A stretch of DNA of 6,682 nt from Alphaproteobacteria bacterium (GTDB lineage Bacteria > Pseudomonadota > Alphaproteobacteria > ATCC43930 > CGMCC-115725): positions 1 to 6,682 of the forward strand of contig VAZT01000230.1 of assembly GCA_005884825.1 (NCBI GenBank), in the 5' to 3' direction. Under the pieces are notes generated by a model. It was not told where the DNA came from, searched no databases, and worked only from the letters and a program-made list of their open reading frames with translations. Made by a program: the position numbers and the translations under genes. Position 1 is the first letter of the stretch; the number at the start of each line of letters is the position of its first letter. Shown here in pieces: positions 5,702 through 6,682 of this stretch.

Positions 5702-6207
5702 TCTGTTGCACTAGCCGATTTGGTGCGGCAATGGCTGCCGTGGCGCTGGCGATCGTCTTGGGATCCTCGGCCACAGCCGCGGGCGAGGATGCGGCCAGCG
5801 GACAACGGATATGGAAGAGTAAGGCCGGGTGTCCGACGTGCCACGGGTGGTCCGGGGACGGCTTCCCCTCCGGCTTCCATTCCGAAGGCAACGCGCCCTC
5901 GCTCCGCGAGACGCAACTCACCCGCGATCAGATTCGTGAGACGATACAGTGCGGCCGGCCGGGAACGCCGATGCCGCATTTTGACCGCTTCGCCTATACC
6001 GACAAGCGCTGCTACGACATGACCGCCGAGGATCTCGGCGACCTGGAGCCGATCCGTGCCCCAACCACGCTGCAGCCATACGAGATCGATGCCGTGGCCG
6101 ACTACGTCGCCGGCAAGATCAAAGGAGCGGGTCCAGTGACCCGGGCACAATGCGTGGAATTTTTCGGCGAAGCGGGATCTTACTGCGATAAATATCCCGA
6201 GCGCTAA
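5698..6207 (+). CDS. Periplasmic mono-haem c-type cytochrome
   Basis: The product is 169 residues from the ATG at 5698, overlapping the upstream stop as ATGA. There is no clear ribosome site, so translation is likely coupled to the nuclease-like gene. A signal peptide covers about 1-28 (hydrophobic AAMAAVALAIVLGSS, cut near ATA-AG). The haem-binding motif is CPTCH at 45-49, with H49 as proximal ligand. M92 in GTPMPHF is the best distal ligand. A C-terminal helix (PYEIDAVADYVAGKI, 127-141) matches the last helix of class I cytochromes. Extra cysteines at 85, 105, 152 and 163 could form two disulfides; the 152/163 pair lies in a tail beyond the usual fold. Likely role: periplasmic electron carrier, plausibly accepting electrons from a quinoprotein dehydrogenase encoded nearby. 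Specific assignment to XoxG, cytochrome cL or PedF types is not justified from sequence alone. Confidence 0.93.
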   Translation: MICCTSRFGAAMAAVALAIVLGSSATAAGEDAASGQRIWKSKAGCPTCHGWSGDGFPSGFHSEGNAPSLRETQLTRDQIRETIQCGRPGTPMPHFDRFAYTDKRCYDMTAEDLGDLEPIRAPTTLQPYEIDAVADYVAGKIKGAGPVTRAQCVEFFGEAGSYCDKYPER

Positions 6208-6229
6208 TCCTACCGTCGCTGGGATTAGC
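6203..6229. terminator. Terminator-like hairpin between convergent genes
   Basis: GCTAATCC at 6203-6210 pairs perfectly with GGATTAGC at 6222-6229. The stem can extend inward by a T-G wobble (6211/6221) and an A-T pair (6212/6220), leaving a 7-base loop. The cytochrome stop codon TAA (6205-6207) sits inside the left arm. No U-tract follows on either strand, so it is not a classical intrinsic terminator, but its place between converging genes suits a bidirectional transcription end or mRNA stabiliser. Confidence 0.55.
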
Positions 6230-6243
6230 CGGGTGGAAAGAAG

Positions 6244-6682
6244 TTAGCTGAGCACGCCGACCTTATTGCGCTCTACCAGGTCGAAATCGATGTGCGCGCC
6301 CAGACCAGGCTCGGTCGGGGCGTGCACGAGGCCGTCGCGGTCGACGGTGATGTCTTCGGCGAGGCCGTATTTCTGCATCGCGTCGGGCAGCAATACCTCG
6401 AAGAACTCGGTGTTTCGGATCGCCATGATGACGTGGAGATTGGCGACATTGTTCAGCGAGTTGCCGCCGTGATGCGTTTCGAAATTCATGCGGAAGGCTT
6501 CGGCGAGGTGGGCGGTCTTGATCAGTGTGGTAATGCCGCCTTTGACCGCGACGTCGCCGCGCGGAAAGTCGGTGGCACGTTCGAGGATCCACGGGACATA
6601 GGAATCGAGGCCGCCGATCGGGTATTCCGTGGCGAGGATCGGGATGTCGAGCTTTTGCTTGAGCTTGACGTAATTGTAGAGG
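6244..6682 (-). CDS. Enolase-superfamily enzyme, mandelate racemase/muconate lactonizing type (C-terminal part; 5' end outside window)
   Basis: The minus-strand frame is open from the window edge to a TAA at 6246-6244, giving the last 145 residues. An internal ATG at 6489 is not the true start, since homologous sequence continues upstream. The fragment shows the C-terminal half of the TIM barrel of the superfamily: a strand with ILATEYPIGG (15-24, E19 at the position of a metal-binding Glu), DVAVKGGITTLIKTAHLAEAF (43-63, with D43 like the Asp of the His-Asp dyad), ETHHGGNS (68-75, H70 or H71 like the catalytic His), and EFFEVLLP (92-99, Glu like the terminal Glu of mandelate racemase). The metal-binding KxK region lies outside. 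Substrate is likely a carboxylate acid sugar or hydroxy acid, but cannot be specified. It converges on the cytochrome gene and is probably a separate unit. Confidence 0.92.
   Translation of the reverse strand, partial: LYNYVKLKQKLDIPILATEYPIGGLDSYVPWILERATDFPRGDVAVKGGITTLIKTAHLAEAFRMNFETHHGGNSLNNVANLHVIMAIRNTEFFEVLLPDAMQKYGLAEDITVDRDGLVHAPTEPGLGAHIDFDLVERNKVGVLS

Noticed and set aside
1..6682. Mobile element, prophage or toxin-antitoxin system
   Set aside because: No transposase, integrase, phage structural gene, terminal inverted repeats or toxin-like small gene pair was seen; composition is even across the window.

Overview
The window is a dense, GC-rich stretch of bacterial DNA whose codon use and gene families fit an alphaproteobacterium, most likely a Hyphomicrobiales member of the Bradyrhizobium/Rhodopseudomonas type. 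That placement is an inference from style and protein families; no taxonomic marker is present. There is no rRNA, tRNA, CRISPR array, insertion sequence or integrase, and no gene-free stretch longer than about 60 bases.

Left block (1-4322, plus strand): six genes in one tightly packed run. They are the last 38 residues of an upstream gene, a single-span membrane protein with a periplasmic beta-sandwich-like domain, a two-span membrane protein with a proline-rich tail, a periplasmic YVTN beta-propeller protein, a periplasmic substrate-binding-like protein, and an exported protein of unknown family. Neighbours overlap by 14, 4 and 8 bases or lie 4 and 12 bases apart, so one transcript with translational coupling is likely. 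The propeller and binding proteins match two families defined by their association with PQQ-dependent alcohol oxidation.

Middle block (4332-5701): an exported pentapeptide-repeat protein on the minus strand is convergent with the left operon. It is divergent, across about 53 bases, from an exported staphylococcal-nuclease-fold protein. That protein has lost several catalytic positions of the family and may be a pseudo-enzyme.

Right block (5698-6682): a mono-haem c-type cytochrome overlaps the nuclease-like gene by ATGA. A terminator-like hairpin follows, then the C-terminal half of an enolase-superfamily enzyme (mandelate racemase/muconate lactonizing type) converging from the minus strand.

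Nearly every complete product carries a signal peptide or membrane anchor, so the window reads as a set of envelope and periplasmic functions. The best working idea is an accessory region of a periplasmic PQQ-dependent (possibly lanthanide-dependent) alcohol dehydrogenase system, with the cytochrome as electron acceptor and the propeller and binding protein as accessory factors. The dehydrogenase itself is not in the window, so this rests on family association. The least familiar parts are the membrane-protein pair at the left edge fused into the PQQ-associated operon, the unknown exported 255-residue protein, and the degenerate nuclease coupled to the cytochrome.
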